This document shows, in pieces, positions 1-10,421 of a stretch of 64,000 nt of DNA. Both the position numbers and the translations under genes were made by a program. A model generated the notes under the pieces. That model did not search any database. It worked only from the letters and a program-made list of their open reading frames with translations, and was not told the DNA's origin. Positions within the stretch are counted from its first letter, which is position 1; every line of letters begins with the position of its first letter. Source of the stretch: Ricinus communis (lineage: Eukaryota > Streptophyta > Magnoliopsida > Malpighiales > Euphorbiaceae); NCBI RefSeq assembly GCF_019578655.1, contig NC_063263.1:22133001-22197000 (forward strand), in the 5' to 3' direction.

Positions 1-1225
1 AAGGATTCAAGCACTGTAAGCCTGTATTCTATATTGACGGTACATTCTTGTTTGGAAAATACAAGAGCGTATTACTTACTACTGAAGTAATATATGGTAA
101 TAACAAGAAATTACCAATTGCCTTTGCTATTGTTCAAAAGGAAAGCAAGGATAACTAGGAGTATTTCATGATGATGGTTCGATATCATATATGTGATGAT
201 CGAGATGATATTTGAGTCATTTCGAATCGCCATATTAGTATAAAACATGCAATGTCACATTAGTTGTGGTGTGAAAATCTGCATCGATATTGCCAACAAC
301 TGCAACACAAAATCCAAGAATCTGGGAATAAAACAATTGTTGAGAAATCAGGTACATAATATATTATTGTAATTGTCTGTGATGAGATTAATATATTCTA
401 TCTTTTTAGTCATAATAGTATTTCCGTAATCGCAGTTTGACTTATGGAAAGGTTGCAAACATCAAAAGAGAAAATTTAAAAGGTGGATGGAAAAAAATTA
501 AAGCTAGGCATCCAAAAATAGCTATATGGCTTGATAGTATACCAAAGAAAAAATGGACGCTGTCATTTGATGAAGACCATCAACAATGATGTTATGACAA
601 CTAACTATGCTGAATCTTTAAACTCGCTTTAAGACCTATAAGGGAATGCCTATAATAACTATGATGCTTGGGCTGTTTCTAAAGTTGCTCAACATGTTTA
701 ATAAGCACCAAATAAAGTATCGATGCAATTCTTTGAATATTGGAGCATCATGTGTAGAAGGCAAATGGACATCAGGTTAGAACCTTTAATAGGGAGACTA
801 GTATGTGCTCGATTACTCGCATATAATGATGCAAAGAAAAGGACATAATCAAACGGTTAACCTAGCATAACAAACCTATACATGCGAAAAATTTAAACAA
901 AGTCAATCACCGTGCTCAAATGCATTTGCCGCATGCATAAAACTTGGAATTGATTATATAATGTTCATTGAAAAGTGGTACAATCTACAAGAGGCACTTC
1001 AATGTTGGTCTATCGATTTCGTACACCTTGGACATCAAGATTACTGGCAAAAATTCACTGAACTCCCTTTAGTGCCTAACCACGAATGGAAGCTGAAAGA
1101 AAGGGAGACAAAAAAAAAGGATTCAAAATGAAATGGATTGGAAAAATATAGAAATGCAAGAACCAATTTTTGTAGCAAATGTGGTCAAACTAGGCATAAT
1201 GCTAGAACATGTCGTACATCTTAAT
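1..1225 (+). pseudogene. MULE transposase relic, copy 1 (catalytic core to zinc knuckle; 5' part outside window)
   Basis: Conceptual translation gives the core of a MuDR/MULE transposase: YIDGTFLFGKY (first catalytic Asp) at about 27-60, then the region of the second Asp, then an SLNS-type segment, a C..C..C SWIM-like stretch near 880-960, and a CCHC-like knuckle (CSKCGQTRHNARTC) at about 1170-1215. A plant-type intron (GT near 352, AG near 440) seems to separate two coding segments. Many frameshifts and stops are present. A TGA lies at 213-215, and codon 225-227 is AAT (Asn) where MULE proteins normally have the second Asp (SNRH instead of SDRH). The same two changes are in the copies near 15347 and 40213. 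The element is therefore non-autonomous and dead. The start lies left of the window. Confidence 0.85.
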
Positions 1226-1378
1226 TTATTTACTAGTTTTTTAAGTATTGCTATATTATTTTATATATCTTACTTTGTATTGGTAAGATAATTTTATATT
1301 TGTATCACTGAATATTTAGGCCACATTATTGTTGTAATCAATTACTAGGTTATATTTCTATAATGAAATGAAAGAAGG

Positions 1379-2345
1379 ATGAAGGAAGTAGCACTAGTAA
1401 ACAAGAGTTTCATACTGTGGTTGTGGTTTGATAAATATACAGATCTTGGTGGCAATGTTTGGTATGGTAAGAAGAGATCATTTGTAAATCAACAAACTCA
1501 TGCAACATTGAATCAGAGTTCAAATCATATTTTTGTAGGTCGTCACACAACTAACTTGAAAGAGCTTGGTAACGTGATTGTTAGTTAAGAATTAAAATGT
1601 AGTAAACTTTGTTAAATAAGGTGTAGGATAGAGGCATATTGCGAATATCATGATCTACCAATACCACGAGCTATTTCAGCAACGTTACCTAGACATACTT
1701 CAGAAGAAGTTAGAGTTGTTATGGAACAACTAAGGAGGGAGATTAACCTAATGAATTATCGATTAAAACAATACCACAATAAGCATGATCCATTTAGGAT
1801 GGAACTTCCAATTACTATTGCAATACCTTTAGATGAAGAGGGTGTTTTAAATTATAGTAATACTGATGACAATAACTTTATCAAATATCTTCCTTCATGT
1901 TTACCCAAATATTGTTAAAGGATATTTTATTTAATATTCTAACAATGTTAATAATTTTACTAGTAGGTAGCATGACCAATGTGTACATCTTGGTGACATA
2001 TCTAGAGGAACTGGATGTCATTGAGCACTAGATGATGATTTTTTATATCCAATGGATCCAAGAAAGTATAATAGTAAGGAGGTACGCTATCAACTAATGA
2101 ACGAGTGAGAATTTAGATTACGTCAATCGTAAATTCTATGTGAAGAAGCATTGGAACTTCAAATAAGAGTACCGCGTGCGATTGCTATTAATATGAGTTG
2201 ATCTACTATCTTTGAACTCCACACTGCTTTATATCGCATTAGGAAAGAGAATAATCAAATTAAAATTCGTCTTAATAGAGAGTATTTTCGTCAGCGAGTA
2301 ATAAGGCCATTGAAGATGGGGATCACCAACAAGCTAGAATATTTA
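1379..2345 (+). pseudogene. Unrecognised coding remnant between MULE and PMD, copy 1
   Basis: Short open segments follow the transposase on the same strand: 1379-1588 (69 aa, no known domain) and 1721-1918 (65 aa, charged, helical-looking). The broken translation continues to about 2340. Two parts look like versions of one motif: PRAISATLPRHTSEEVR followed by a helix near 1668-1780, and PRAIAINMS followed by a similar helix near 2173-2300. They could be an extension of the MULE protein or of the downstream PMD protein. The homologous stretches are near 15790-16480 and 41650-42365. I do not recognise the family. Confidence 0.4.
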
Positions 2346-2368
2346 TAGCTTTATAAAATTCACATGAT

Positions 2369-3290
2369 TTTCTTTTCGACATTGATTTCTCTAATAACGA
2401 TTAATATCAAATGTTTATGATGCAACCAAACTCTAAAATAATTATTACAATCATATTATCATGAGAATACTTTTTTTATTATAACTTGAAAGGCATAATT
2501 GAAATATGAGTTCACACTTCTTCATCAGACATTTCATAATCTGATGCATACCTATTGCAATGCATGATATTGTTAGCCTCATTCTCACTTATGTCTCTAC
2601 TGATCGCCATTGCTTGTTTTGTTGCCAATTGTAACACGTAATATCTTGATAGTTGAAGGAACATTCAATTATTTTCTTCTCGGATCCATTTTATTGCGAC
2701 CTCATAATTTGCCATATTTCTTCGACGAAGTACTAATAAACGGCGTTTCATAACTAGAGCTCCAAATGAATGCGAAACTGAAATCAAATAAGGATGCTTC
2801 ATCAATTCTAAAGTTCCATTCACGACACAAACTAGCATAATACTCTTTCGGATCTATATATTTCTCAAAATGATATTGCTCATCAAATTGCGATAGAACC
2901 CAAACTCTTTTAGTTTTTCTATAACTTTGACGAACCAGCTATACTCAAATTCAATATGATATTTAGGATTTGGTTGCAATATGGTTTTATACTACTAAAA
3001 AGGAATCCATAAAGAGAATAATACAGTCATAAATTTAATGTGACTTCTTTAAATTATTATCGAAAAGAAATCCATAAGGACAATAATATAGGCATGAATG
3101 TCATGTGAACTTTTGTAAATATATCATAGAAAAGGAATCCATAAGGACAATAATGTATTATATGAAATAAATCTATTGCGTAGTCATATCAAATAATTTA
3201 TATATAGTGAAGTCATCATAGTGATGTGTAGTCTTGTCAAACTAGTATTTACGCATCAGTGAATGTGATATTTTTTTGTTGGTATTGTAG
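2369..3290. other. Spacer with minus-strand ORF remnant, copy 1
   Basis: AT-rich spacer between the MULE remnant and the PMD relic. The minus strand from about 2945 to 2700 carries a disrupted version of the 83-residue ORF that is open in copy 2 at 16848-17099. Here it has substitutions and a shift near 2930. The piece 2369-2807 is absent from copy 3. Three short similar stretches (AAAAGGAATCCATAA / AAAAGAAATCCATAAGGAC) near 2998, 3064 and 3127 form a small imperfect direct repeat of about 65 bp. No other gene was seen. Confidence 0.5.
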
Positions 3291-3293
3291 GTA

Positions 3294-6200
3294 TGACAGC
3301 TCATCAACATGATTACATCCAGCTTAGTCCGCTCTATCCATCATTATTATATTTACAGGCACAACACAGGTCACAAGCCATCTGGCTCGACGAGGTATAC
3401 ATTAAAATATACATACGGTGACTTTTAATATTATTTTCATGAATTCTTTTTTTTATAACTTTATCTTTTAACTATACAAGTTGAGGATGAGGTGCTAGCT
3501 GTAGACGTAACAATAAAGTTACACATAAATTAAATGATGGACCTGAGCTTAATGACCGTTTACAGGATATACTCAGATAAACGGCTTTATATGGATTAGT
3601 CCAGTTGGAATTTTTTCAATTAGATTGGCACCTAATAACGACTGTGAGAGATGGAGGCTGGAAACTCATACCTTCCATCTCCTAGATAAGGAATGTACTA
3701 TAATATTGCAATATGTAACCATTTTAACTAGATTTTCTATTGACGGTTATGCATTGATTGGGTCTAGGGCTGAGCATGGATCTTGGTGATTCCCGTCCGA
3801 ACCGAATAACCGTACCGAAAAGTACCAGAACCGAAAAAAATCGAAAGTTTTTATAACCGAACTGAACTGATCCGAATTTTTTTACTATTACGGTATGGTA
3901 CTGGTTCTTTAGTAAAAACCGTCTGAAACAGGTACTAGAACCGATCCGTCTTGTCTTGATCCGGACCAAACCGTAGAACCGAATTTTTTACATATATTTA
4001 TAAATAATTATTTATATTATATAAATAATACATATATTAAAAAAATAATATATATACTCTATAAAAAATTATTTTATATTTATCATTTATATAATTCAAG
4101 CAATTGTTGTCGAAATACAAAAAATAATACATATTAAAAATAACTATAATATTATAATATACTTTATACTCTATAAAAATATAAGTTATATATATTAATA
4201 TGTCACATAGTATATTGATACTAGTAATCTAGTATACATACTATAATACTAGATTTAAAATTTATTTACAATCTAGAAATTTTTGACAAGTAAATTAAAA
4301 TATTACTTAATTTAATAAAAAGTTATATAAATTAGTAAAAATTATTGAAAGATATTATTATATAAATATAGTATTATTTACACTATATTTATTAATAAAT
4401 TAATTTTTAATTATATAATATTTTTATTTTAAGAATAATAATATTAATTATACTAAAAGTATTAATTTATATAAATATTAAAATTAAGAAATAAATATTT
4501 TAAAAATAATATTATACTAATAAAACTTAAAAATTAAATATTTAGAAATAATTAATTTATTAACGTTTAAAATATTATAAATTAATATTAAATTATAAAA
4601 AAATATTAAATTATATTTATAAATTTAATTTTTTTTAAAAGGATTAAACAAAACTTGAGAGAAAATTATCAAAACATCTTTTAACAATATAGAAGTTTTT
4701 TACTTCCTACAACAGCGGAGGTCCTCATTTGTTGTCAAGATTGGCTTAAAAGTTCAAATAAACTTATCCAACTAGAAGAATCAATAGAGGATATTGAAAG
4801 CATAAAGTCATGTAACATTTCTTTATTTCTTACATATGTTTGTTTATTGTTGATGCTGTTAAGTCTTATTGACGTAATTTTTTACTTTTATTGTAGAAAT
4901 TATTCAAGATTTTGAGATTGGTGAGTCCCTTATGCCAAGATTAAATGTGGAGTGCTAATTTTGAGGGAAGGTAATAACATTTCTTTGCTAATTTTGGACA
5001 TGTATTTTAGTGCTACATAAAGTTTGTAAATTTATTTATTTTAATGATTGCCATTTATAAAATATTTTTATGCTAGTAGTAATCTATATATTTTAATGGT
5101 TTGTATTTGAATATTGAATAAATTATTGTATTTGCAAGTGATTGAATTGCGAAACAGGTTGTTCAAGAATGTGATTGCAATTTTAATTCAGATTTTCATG
5201 CTACTTTTTTTAGGTTGGTAATCATATTTTCTCTAAATGTATTTGATTAAAGATGAGATTAAAATTGTGTTTTTTTAATTTTTTAGAACCGAAAATAGCA
5301 CCGAACCGAACTGTATTGAACCGTAAAATTGGTACAATAGGGTATTGGATCCTTTTATATTTGGTACGGTACTGGTACCTTCAATTTTAAAATAACCGAG
5401 GTTTGGTATGGTACTGGTGATTTATAAATAACCGAATTGGACCGATCCGTGCTCAGCCCTAATTGGGTCTAATAGATATGATTGGCCTGCATAATGTGAG
5501 AGACTGCTTGGGTTGCGCCCAACTGCAAAGTCAATTAGAGGGTCACGGCTTCGACTGTCATAGATTCGCGCTAACTTTGGCAATATACCATATGAAGCTA
5601 ATGAGGAAACAATTCATTGTCATGCTAGGGCTTACATCTTACAGCTCATTTTGGGGACCCTATTTTGCGATAAAAGTATCGGACGAGTATCATTAGTCTA
5701 CTTACTATATTTAGAAAATATTGGGACTATTCATCAATCTGATTGGGGAGGTGCATGTTTGACATTTTTGTACAAAGAGTTGTGTATTGTATCAAGATAT
5801 CCTCTTGTTTCATAACTTGGGGGTGCACTATTTCTATTGCAATTATAGGCATGGAACAGATTTTCATTCATTGCACCAATATTGCATCACCCCCAATTTA
5901 ACTTTACTCATTTTTAAATTGTGTATCCAATTATTTATATACATATTTGATAATTCTACATACATAATAAAATCTAGATGGATCGGTGATCACATAGTTC
6001 ACAGAGTAGCCATACATGTGATCCATGAGATCCGATTTAGGTTTAATGTATCTCGCAGAGATGAGGTGTGTTCAAACTTATAGTCTTGCATTCCTACAAT
6101 ATTTAAGTATATTTGTATTGTGTATTTGATTATAAATTATCTTTTTAACATTCCATATTTTCTTAATAGATTATATGGGAGCCATGGACACATGAGGTCA

Positions 6201-6335
6201 TTAGGGCCTTCTAGCTGACTGCTTACATGGTCATGATATATGGCGAGCTGTAATACTGCTAATATGTATTCATATCGTCGAATCGCACCAACATAATAAA
6301 GTTTTAAGGCAAATTTGGTTTAAAACAACCAATCT
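3294..6335 (+). pseudogene. Plant mobile domain (PMD, MAIN-like) gene relic, copy 1, split by a hAT element
   Basis: Recognisable PMD pieces (Pfam PF10536, the 'aminotransferase-like/plant mobile domain' of MAIN and MAIL proteins) occur in order. They are LYLQAQHRSQAIWLDE near 3345-3395, an intron, the ETHTFHLLD/ECTIILQYVTILTRFSIDG block near 3663-3745, the hAT insertion 3765-5461, and a RLRLSW-type block near 5545-5575. The ARAYILQLILGTLF block near 5620-5660, an RYSWG-equivalent, LFLLQL.AW.RFPFIAP-like text near 5825-5885, and a C-terminal DIWRA...HIV.WH...VLRQ-like block near 6230-6330 complete the domain. Stops and frameshifts are frequent. PMD proteins are plant nuclear proteins with both domesticated and transposon-borne members. 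Here the relic lies in the same orientation just after a MULE transposase, which suggests it belonged to the element. Confidence 0.8.
3765..5461. mobile_element. Nonautonomous hAT-type DNA transposon, copy 1 (1697 bp)
   Basis: The ends are inverted repeats: left TAGGGCTGAGCATGGATC, right end (reverse complement) TAGGGCTGAGCACGGATC, 17 of 18 identical. The element is flanked by a perfect 8 bp target-site duplication ATTGGGTC (3757-3764 and 5462-5469). The uninterrupted sequence is seen in the third PMD copy near 43355. Both subterminal regions are dense in AACCGA/GGTAC-type short motifs, as expected for hAT transposase binding. The interior, about 3990-5230, is extremely AT-rich and codes for nothing recognisable. 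TIR form and 8 bp TSD fit the hAT superfamily. It is nested inside the PMD relic. Confidence 0.9.
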
Positions 6336-6344
6336 CTAATTTTC

Positions 6345-7300
6345 TTCTCGGTTCTATAAAGATATGTTTGTTGGTGGAGTTGAATAGTTAGTGAAGCATG
6401 CATTTATAGTCACATGACGTAACAAGTTATAAAAGAATTAATCAAGATTTTTATTCAGTTTTCTAATAAGTTAAGGACATTTATATGACACTAAAACATT
6501 AATAATTGAACAGTAGAAATTAAACTCAAACTTTCTTGAGCATGAGTTTGTTTTATAACTGATGCTTTTATTATGGTGCACGAAATTCAATTCTTTTATT
6601 CACTAATAGATTGTTTTTAAGGAAAATTTCATATTCCATTACGCTAATAGAGAGTATGTTACATTTGTAATTAACATTTCATTTACTTATACACTACTAT
6701 TAAAGTTACACTTCCAAAGTTTAGAGTAATTGTAATTACCCAAGTGGTGGACGTGAGAGGTATCAGTTGCACCGCCTTCATGGCGTACTGGATTATATAT
6801 TCTTTTACCATTATACAAAGATAGTATGTGTAAAAAGAATAAATGTTCTGATGAGTTATTTTTTCAAGCTACAACGGAAAAAGAAAATCAGCGTTCTGTA
6901 AATTATAAGAAATTAAGGAAAATAAATTAGCGGACAAACAAGTTATAATAAATAAATTTTTTAAAAGCTAAGCTTGGATAAATGACATTCTATCTATAGC
7001 TTTGATGTATTTAATAATGATTCTTTGTTACTTTCATCTCAAAAATATTTTAGAGACTTGAGTTAAAATTTAAAACGATGTCTTAAAATTTTAAATACAG
7101 TTGAATAACTAACTTCGGTAAAATTCACCTTATCATTTAGTCCTTTTGAAAAGCTTTATTGGACTACGAATATTGCATAAATATCTTTCGATCGTATAAA
7201 CTGTAATTTCTTTTCTATCCGGATATCGTCAATAGGAGTAAATATATTAAATATTAAAGGATCTTCGGTAAGGGTAAATCATTTAGGAAAATGAAAAAAA
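6345..7300 (-). repeat. Orphan promoter/upstream region of a lost prolamin-like gene, block 1
   Basis: From about 6345 the sequence is nearly identical to the upstream regions of the prolamin-like genes at 8302, 10421, 22375 and 28639. It includes the TATAAAT box (minus strand, 6402-6408) and part of the 5' leader. The leader joins directly to the end of the PMD relic (ATCTCTAATT | TTCTTCTCGG), so the coding sequence is missing. If still active, transcription would run leftward, antisense into the PMD relic. The same junction appears at about 20325, showing that it was duplicated. Confidence 0.8.
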
Positions 7301-7897
7301 AAAAGAATATAGGATCCTTATATAATGACGATTCACATTTTATGGGAATTCTCAAGTTAAAATTTAATACCTTAATAGTTTGTGCAAGTTCGCTCCAATT
7401 TTTATGTAACGTCCCATCAATTACTTATTTTTCTTATTTCCGTTCTCATTATGTTTATATTATGTTAAACTTCTCTTATATTTTTTCTCAGATAATCCGC
7501 CATTTTGGAAACATAAAAACTTATAATTTTCAAAACTATTTATCGCAATTTTTTTATTTTACTTATCCGAGAATGGATGCAAATCACTGCTAGAGTAGCA
7601 ATGTCTAATAACATTTGTCTTTTTCTACACCAAATGAAAAGTAATTAGACGTATATGTAGCGCACGTGCATATTAGTTCTAAGAGAGAAAAAGAGAATTA
7701 CGTGGAAATAACAATAGGAATATAAGGACCAAACTAAGAAAATGAGATTCATAATTCCCTATCAAACAAGGATATGAAAAACATTTTGAACATCTGTGAT
7801 GTTAATCTTCTAGTACAATTATTTCAATTCCTTATTTGAGGCGATGACACTAATCGATCGTCACGCATTATCAACAGATCCGGCAATAGTAAACTTT
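7300..7897. repeat. 3' flank of prolamin-like gene 1
   Basis: Intergenic part of the ~2.1 kb repeat unit. Equivalent sequences lie at about 9540-9980, 21480-21970 and 27750-28234. Compared with those, an internal piece is missing near 7410-7420 (ATTACTTATTTTTC joins two segments that are about 150 bp apart near 9390-9545). No coding potential other than short shadows. Confidence 0.7.
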
Positions 7898-8302
7898 CTA
7901 GATTTTGATTGAGCGCGCAAGTGGTACTGGTGTACCAACGCAGTTCTTGTACACTTCCTCACCCTTAGCTAAATAAATTTCTAACTGTGCTTTGAATTCT
8001 GGTCCATGGGCAATGTACTTCACCATTTCATTATGGCAGGTTTCTCCCATCGAAACTAGTTCAACACAACAATCATTAGCAATAATACCCTTCAAGAACA
8101 CTGACTTGAAAATTTCTTTTCCACACTCTTTTGTGATTTGTTTTTCACATTCATCCAAAAATTTATATAGTCCCGGGAGCGGCTCTTGTGACGGCGTTGG
8201 TGCTCCAAAATCAAGTGCAGATGCAAACTTTGACATATTGATTATTGCAACACTAGCTTGGATCAAAAGTACCGAGATAAAAAGGTTGTTAAGTCTTGCC
8301 AT
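7898..8302 (-). CDS. Prolamin-like (ECA1-type) secreted cysteine-rich protein, gene 1
   Basis: An intact single-exon ORF of 134 aa. Residues 1-29 look like a secretion signal (MARLNNLFISVLLIQASVAI, likely cut after A-S-A at 27-29). The mature part has six cysteines at 52, 60, 78, 79, 89 and 121, i.e. C-x7-C-x17-CC-x9-C-x31-C, the prolamin-like/DUF1278 pattern (PF05617) of ECA1 gametogenesis-related and egg-cell-secreted proteins. The LDECEKQITKECGKEIF, NDCCVELV and MGETCHNEMVKYI blocks are typical of the family. The start is fixed by the signal peptide and by a TATA box 82 bp upstream. Family members are secreted and often expressed in reproductive tissue. The exact role and ligand cannot be told. 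It is the most canonical of the four copies. Confidence 0.88.
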   Translation of the reverse strand: MARLNNLFISVLLIQASVAIINMSKFASALDFGAPTPSQEPLPGLYKFLDECEKQITKECGKEIFKSVFLKGIIANDCCVELVSMGETCHNEMVKYIAHGPEFKAQLEIYLAKGEEVYKNCVGTPVPLARSIKI

Positions 8303-9980
8303 TGCGAATCGATGGAAATTATTTTCTTCTCGGTTTTATAAAAATATGTTTGTTGGTAGAGTTGAATAGTTAGTGAAGCATGCATTTATAGTCATATGAC
8401 GTAACAAGTTATAAAAGAATTAATCAAGATTTTTATTCAGTTTTCTAATAAGTTAAGGACATTTATATGACACTAAAACATTAATAATTGAACAGTAGAA
8501 ATTAAACTCAAACTTTCTTGAGCATGAGTTTGTTTTATAACTTATGCTTTTATTATGGTGCACGAAATTCAATTCTTTTTAAGGAAAAATTCATATTCCA
8601 TTGCGCTAATAGAGAGTATGTTACATTTGCAATTGACATTTCATTTACTTATTCACTACTATTAAAGTTACACTTCCAAAGTTTAGAGTAATTGTAATTA
8701 CCCAAGTGGTGGACGTGAGAGGTATCAGTTGCACCGCCTTCATGGCGTACTGGATTATATATTCTTTTACCATTATACAAAGATAGTATGTGTAAAAGAA
8801 TAAATGTTCTGGTGAGTTATTTTTTCAAGCTACAATGGAAAAAGAAAATCAGCGTTCTGTAAATTATAAGAAATTAAGGAAAATAAATTAGCGGACAAAC
8901 AAGTTATAATAAATAAATTTTTTAAAAGCTAAGCTTGGATAAATGACATTCTATCTATAGCTTTGATGTATTTAATAATGATTCTTTGTTACTTTCATCT
9001 CGAAAATATTTTAGAGACTTGAGTTAAAATTTAAAACGATGTCTTAAAATTTTAAATACATTTGAATAACTAACTTCGGTAAAATTCACCTTATCATTTA
9101 GTCCTTTTGAAAAGCTTTATTGGACTACGAATATCGCATAAATATCTTTCGATCGTATAAACTGTAATTTCTTTTCTATCCGGATATCGTCAATAGTAGT
9201 AAATATATTAAATATTAAAGGATCTTCGGTAAGGGTAAATCATTTAGGAAAATGAAAAAAAAAATAGAATATAGGATCCTTATATAATGGCGATTCTGTT
9301 TGCGGGGGATTACTCCCGAAGTTAAAATTTAATACCTTAATAGTTTGTGCAAGTTCGCTCCAATTTTTATGTAATGTCCCATCAATTACTTAAAACAATC
9401 AATTTAAGCCCTTAAAAATATTTTTAAGTTTGCCTCATTTATGTATTAATTGTTCTTCTTTATATCTCATGTATGTTAGTTTTTCTTATTTTTCTCACTT
9501 TATCCCCACTGAATAATGGCACCAGAGTTGCCAATGCCCACATTATTTTTCTTATTTCCGTTCTCATTATGTTTATATTATGTTAAACTTCTCTTATATT
9601 TTTTCTCAGATAATCCGCCATTTTGGAAACATAAAAACTTATAATTTTCAAAACTATTTATACTGCAATTTTTTTATTTTACTTATCTGAGAATGGATGC
9701 AAATCACTGCTAGAGTAGCAATGTCTAATAACATTTGTCTTTTTCTACACCAAATGAAAAGTAATTGGACGTATATGTAGCGCACGTGCATATTAGTTCT
9801 AAGAGAGAAAAAGAGAATTACGTGGAAATAACAATAGGAATATAAGGACCAAACTAAGAAAATGAGATTCATAATTCCCTATCAAACAAGGATATGAAAA
9901 ACATTTTGAACATCTGTGATGTTAATCTTCTAGTACAATTATTTCAATTCCTTATTTGAGGCGATGACACTAATCGATCG
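8303..9980. repeat. Upstream region of gene 1 and 3' flank of gene 2 (tandem unit)
   Basis: Noncoding part of the repeat unit. About 8303-9300 is the upstream region of gene 1, nearly identical to 6345-7300 and 10422-11450. About 9300-9980 is the 3' flank of gene 2. The spacing from gene 1 to gene 2 (about 2.1 kb) defines the tandem unit. The stretch 9380-9540 (ACTTAAAACAATCAATTTAAGCCC and onward) is the place where a solo LTR sits in block 2 (23512). Confidence 0.8.
8384..8390 (-). promoter_or_regulatory. TATA box of prolamin-like gene 1
   Basis: TATAAAT on the minus strand, within CTATAAATGCATGC, 82 bp upstream of the start codon. The position is the same relative to all four genes and to the two orphan promoters. 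A CATGCATG-like (RY-type) context adjoins it. Confidence 0.65.
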
Positions 9981-10421
9981 TCACGCATTATCAACAGATC
10001 CGGCAATAGTAAACTTTCTAGATTTTGATTGGTAGCGAAGTGGTACTGGTGTACCAACGCAGTTCTTGTACACTTCCTCACCCCTAGCTAAATAAATTTC
10101 TAACTGTGCTTTGAATTGTGGTCCATGGGCAATGTACTTCACCATTTCATTATGGCAGGTTTCTCCCATCGAAACTAGTTCAACACAACAATCATTAGCA
10201 ACAATACCCTTCAAGAACACTAACTTGAAAATTTCTTTTCCACACTCTTTTGTGATTTGTTTTTCACATTCATCCAAAAATTTATATAGTCCCGGGAGCG
10301 GCTCTTGTGACGGCGTTGGTGCTCCAAAATCAAGTGCAGATGCAAACTTTGACATATTGATTATTGCAACACTAGCTTGGATCAAAAGTACCGAGATAAA
10401 AAGGTTGTTAAGTCTTGCCAT
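9981..10421 (-). CDS. Prolamin-like (ECA1-type) secreted cysteine-rich protein, gene 2, altered C-terminus
   Basis: A single-exon ORF of 146 aa. It has the same signal peptide and the same six cysteines (52, 60, 78, 79, 89, 121) as gene 1, with few substitutions (S67L, I74V, E102Q, K113R). A small rearrangement at 10028-10040 (GATTGGTAGCGAAG against GATTGAGCGCGCAAG in gene 1) replaces the last ARSIKI by a new tail of 18 residues and removes the usual stop, so translation runs 12 codons longer. All disulfide cysteines precede the change, so the fold may survive. The TATA box is at 10503-10509. Secretion and the family assignment are as for gene 1. The function of the extra tail is unknown and may be neutral. 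Confidence 0.83.
   Translation of the reverse strand: MARLNNLFISVLLIQASVAIINMSKFASALDFGAPTPSQEPLPGLYKFLDECEKQITKECGKEIFKLVFLKGIVANDCCVELVSMGETCHNEMVKYIAHGPQFKAQLEIYLARGEEVYKNCVGTPVPLRYQSKSRKFTIAGSVDNA

Noticed and set aside
3724..3969. 81-codon minus-strand open frame at the left end of the hAT element.
   Set aside because: It spans the terminal repeat and the ACCGAA-type motif repeats, so it is an accident of the subterminal sequence.
7992..8369. Long open frames antisense to the prolamin-like genes (125-154 codons; also at 10111, 21978 and 28242).
   Set aside because: They mirror the sense genes, extend into the shared leader, have no recognisable features and are alike only because the copies are recent duplicates.
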